From Hyphomicrobiales bacterium (GTDB taxonomy: Bacteria; Pseudomonadota; Alphaproteobacteria; Rhizobiales; Beijerinckiaceae): a DNA stretch of 7,411 nucleotides. The stretch is taken from contig JAIXZF010000369.1 in the NCBI GenBank assembly GCA_027489835.1, forward strand, positions 1-7,411, given 5' to 3'. A model generated the notes under the pieces. It did no database searches, was not told where the DNA came from, and saw nothing but the letters and a program-made list of their open reading frames with translations. The position numbers and the translations under genes were made by a program. Below are positions 5,512-7,411 of this stretch, in pieces; position 1 is the first letter of the stretch, and each line of letters begins with the position of its first letter.

Positions 5512-7386
5512 ATGCTCAGCCGCCTGTTCCGCTGGCTCGAAACGCGGGTCGACGTGTTCGCGCCGTTCGACGAACGCACCGCTCCGCCCGACACGGTATG
5601 GCGCTTCATCTGGTACCACATCCGCGAGATGCGCGGCTGGTTCCTGGTGATGCTGCTCACCGCCTTCGCCTTCAGCCTGATCGAGGCCTCGCTCTACGTG
5701 CTCCTCGGCTGGCTGATCGACCTGATCGCCAAGAATCCACCGGAGGTGGTGTTCTCCGAGCATGCATGGCTGCTGGCTGGCTTCGCCTTCCTGCTGCTGG
5801 TGATCAGGCCCCTCGTCTACTTCGCCAACCACGCGGTGGTGGACCAGGTAGTGGTTCCGCAGCTGACGAACCGCATCCGCTGGCGAAGCCATGTCTACAC
5901 GCTCGGCCATTCGCTGAGCTATTTCCAGGGCGATTTCGCAGGCCGGCTGTCCTCGCGGGTCATCCAGGCTGGGCAGTCGGTCCGGGCCGTCACGGTCGAG
6001 ACCATCGACGACATGTGGTACGTGCTGGTCTTCGCGGGGGTGGCGATCGGCTTCTTCAGCACGGTCAGCATCTGGCTGATGCTTCCCGTGCTCGCATGGA
6101 TGATCGGCTACGGCTTCCTGGTGCGCTACTTCGTGCCGCGCGCCACCGCCCGGTCGGAGATCAATTCCAACTCGCGCTCGGCGGCAACGGGCCGCATCGT
6201 CGACAGCTACACCAACATCATGACGGTGAAGCTCTTCGCGCGGGGCGACGCCGAGCGCTCCTCCGTGCGTCAGGCGCTGGCGACGTGGGCCTCCACCTTC
6301 CTCGACCTGACCCGGCTCATCACCGTCGTCAGCGTCGTGCTGCAGACCATGAACAGCCTGCTGATCGTGGTCGCGTCCGGCGTCTCGCTCTGGCTGTGGT
6401 CGCGCGGACTGATGACGGCGGGCGAGATCGCGGCCGGCATCGGCCTCGTGCTCAGGCTGGTGCAGATGTCGAGCTGGGTCATCCAGCAGGTGCGGGCGAT
6501 CTTCGAGGACATCGGCACGATCAGGGAGAGCATGGAGACGATCGCCAAGCCGCATGCGCTCGTCGACGCAGCCGCCGCCCGGCCGCTCGCGGTGGCGGGG
6601 GGCGCGATCGCCTTCGAGAAGGTCGGCTTCCATTACGGCAAGGACAAGGGCCTGTTCGACGGGCTGGACCTCGCCATCGCGCCCGGCGAGCGGATCGGGC
6701 TGATCGGTCCGTCGGGGGCAGGCAAGTCTACGCTGATCAACCTGCTGCTCAGGCTCTACGACGTGCAATCCGGGCGCATCTCGATCGACGGGCAGGACAT
6801 CGCGGCCGTCAGCCAGGACAGCCTGCGCGCCTCCATCGCCACGGTGACGCAGGACAACTCGCTCCTGCACCGCTCGATCCGCGAGAACATCGCCTATGGC
6901 CGGCCCGGCGCGAGCGAGGCGGACATCGTGGCCGCCGCCAGGGCCGCCTCGGCGCACGACTTCATCCTCGGGCTCGTCGACTCCGAAGGACGCACCGGCT
7001 ACGAGGCGCGCGTCGGCGAACGGGGCGTCAAGCTCTCTGGAGGCCAGCGCCAGCGCATCGCGATCGCGCGGGTGATCCTCAAGGACGCGCCCATCCTCGT
7101 CCTGGACGAAGCCACCTCCGCGCTCGATTCGGAGGTCGAGGCCGCGATTCAGGAACAGCTCGGCCGCCTGATGGCCGGCAAGACCGTCATCGCCATCGCG
7201 CACCGGCTCTCGACCATCGCGGCGCTGGACCGGTTGGTGGTCATGGACAGGGGCCGGATCGTCGACCAGGGGACCCATCAGGAGCTGATCGCCCGCGGCG
7301 GGCTCTATGCCCGGCTCTGGGCGCGCCAATCGGGCGGGTTCATCGGCGCCGCGAAGGACGAGGCCGAGGCCGCGCCGGCTGCTTGA
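5512..7386 (+). CDS. ABC exporter half-transporter (membrane domain fused to ATPase)
   Basis: This 624-residue protein is a complete half-transporter that would work as a dimer in the inner membrane, using ATP to export an unknown substrate. An N-terminal elbow region (about 25-41) is followed by hydrophobic segments near 43-71, 87-108, 168-208 (two helices), 268-297 and 305-325. The nucleotide-binding domain starts near 365. It shows A-loop Y375, Walker A GPSGAGKST (399-407), Q-loop Q447, the exporter-type X-loop VGERG (501-505), signature LSGGQ (508-512), Walker B ILVLDE (528-533), the D-loop SALD and H-loop H564. All residues needed for ATP hydrolysis are intact. The tail is Ala/Glu-rich. 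Lipid A-type (MsbA), peptide or drug export cannot be told apart from sequence. A homologous partner subunit could lie just past the window end; nothing here shows it. Confidence 0.95.
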   Translation: MLSRLFRWLETRVDVFAPFDERTAPPDTVWRFIWYHIREMRGWFLVMLLTAFAFSLIEASLYVLLGWLIDLIAKNPPEVVFSEHAWLLAGFAFLLLVIRPLVYFANHAVVDQVVVPQLTNRIRWRSHVYTLGHSLSYFQGDFAGRLSSRVIQAGQSVRAVTVETIDDMWYVLVFAGVAIGFFSTVSIWLMLPVLAWMIGYGFLVRYFVPRATARSEINSNSRSAATGRIVDSYTNIMTVKLFARGDAERSSVRQALATWASTFLDLTRLITVVSVVLQTMNSLLIVVASGVSLWLWSRGLMTAGEIAAGIGLVLRLVQMSSWVIQQVRAIFEDIGTIRESMETIAKPHALVDAAAARPLAVAGGAIAFEKVGFHYGKDKGLFDGLDLAIAPGERIGLIGPSGAGKSTLINLLLRLYDVQSGRISIDGQDIAAVSQDSLRASIATVTQDNSLLHRSIRENIAYGRPGASEADIVAAARAASAHDFILGLVDSEGRTGYEARVGERGVKLSGGQRQRIAIARVILKDAPILVLDEATSALDSEVEAAIQEQLGRLMAGKTVIAIAHRLSTIAALDRLVVMDRGRIVDQGTHQELIARGGLYARLWARQSGGFIGAAKDEAEAAPAA

Positions 7387-7411
7387 GGGGGCGGCGCGGG
7401 CCGGCCTGAAC

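Noticed and set aside
5365..7329. Minus-strand open frame of 654 codons opposite the ABC exporter, and a plus-strand frame of 603 codons in another register
   Set aside because: Both overlap a gene with all ABC motifs in order. Their sequences are His/Arg/Asp- or Arg/Gly-rich with no domain.
7387..7411. GGCCGGCC palindrome after the exporter stop as a terminator
   Set aside because: It is a self-complementary 8-mer without a loop or T-run, and the window ends too soon to judge.

Overview
The window looks like chromosomal housekeeping DNA from an alphaproteobacterium, most likely Hyphomicrobiales and close to the Mesorhizobium/Phyllobacteriaceae group. The base composition is GC-rich, roughly two-thirds G+C by eye, and genes are tightly packed with ATGA/GTGA overlaps. 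The combination DUF1285, CoA pyrophosphatase, DUF6111 and cca is typical of that order, and hemF ends early in a way I associate with rhizobial relatives. The genus is inference; no rRNA or other taxonomic marker is present.

Bases 1-2656 (+ strand) hold one translationally coupled set: the 3' part of a DUF1285 gene (its start is outside the window), a Nudix CoA pyrophosphatase, a small two-helix membrane protein of the DUF6111 type, and the CCA-adding tRNA nucleotidyltransferase. Every junction is an overlap (4, 20 and 4 bases), so the genes are almost certainly co-transcribed.

Bases 2635-5355 (- strand) hold a convergent set, read from the right: trmL (wobble-base tRNA 2'-O-methyltransferase), hemF (aerobic coproporphyrinogen III oxidase, overlapping trmL by 4 bases), a small DUF2158/YodC-like protein with a strongly acidic tail, and an unrecognised 277-residue protein with one membrane helix. 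The last two genes follow gaps of 91 and 81 bases, each holding a hairpin-forming sequence. The far end of this set runs 22 bases into the end of cca.

Bases 5356-5511 are a divergent intergenic region between trmL and the last gene. They carry an 11-bp-arm imperfect inverted repeat that can form two mutually exclusive hairpins. Bases 5512-7386 (+ strand) encode a complete exporter-type ABC half-transporter (membrane domain plus ATPase). The final 25 bases contain nothing I can call.

No tRNA, rRNA, CRISPR array, insertion sequence, phage gene or evident horizontally acquired segment is visible. I see no obvious new multi-gene system. The points most worth a look are the unrecognised Cys-containing membrane protein, the acidic-tailed DUF2158 protein, the intergenic repeat, and the small genes of unknown function coupled to CoA and tRNA enzymes.
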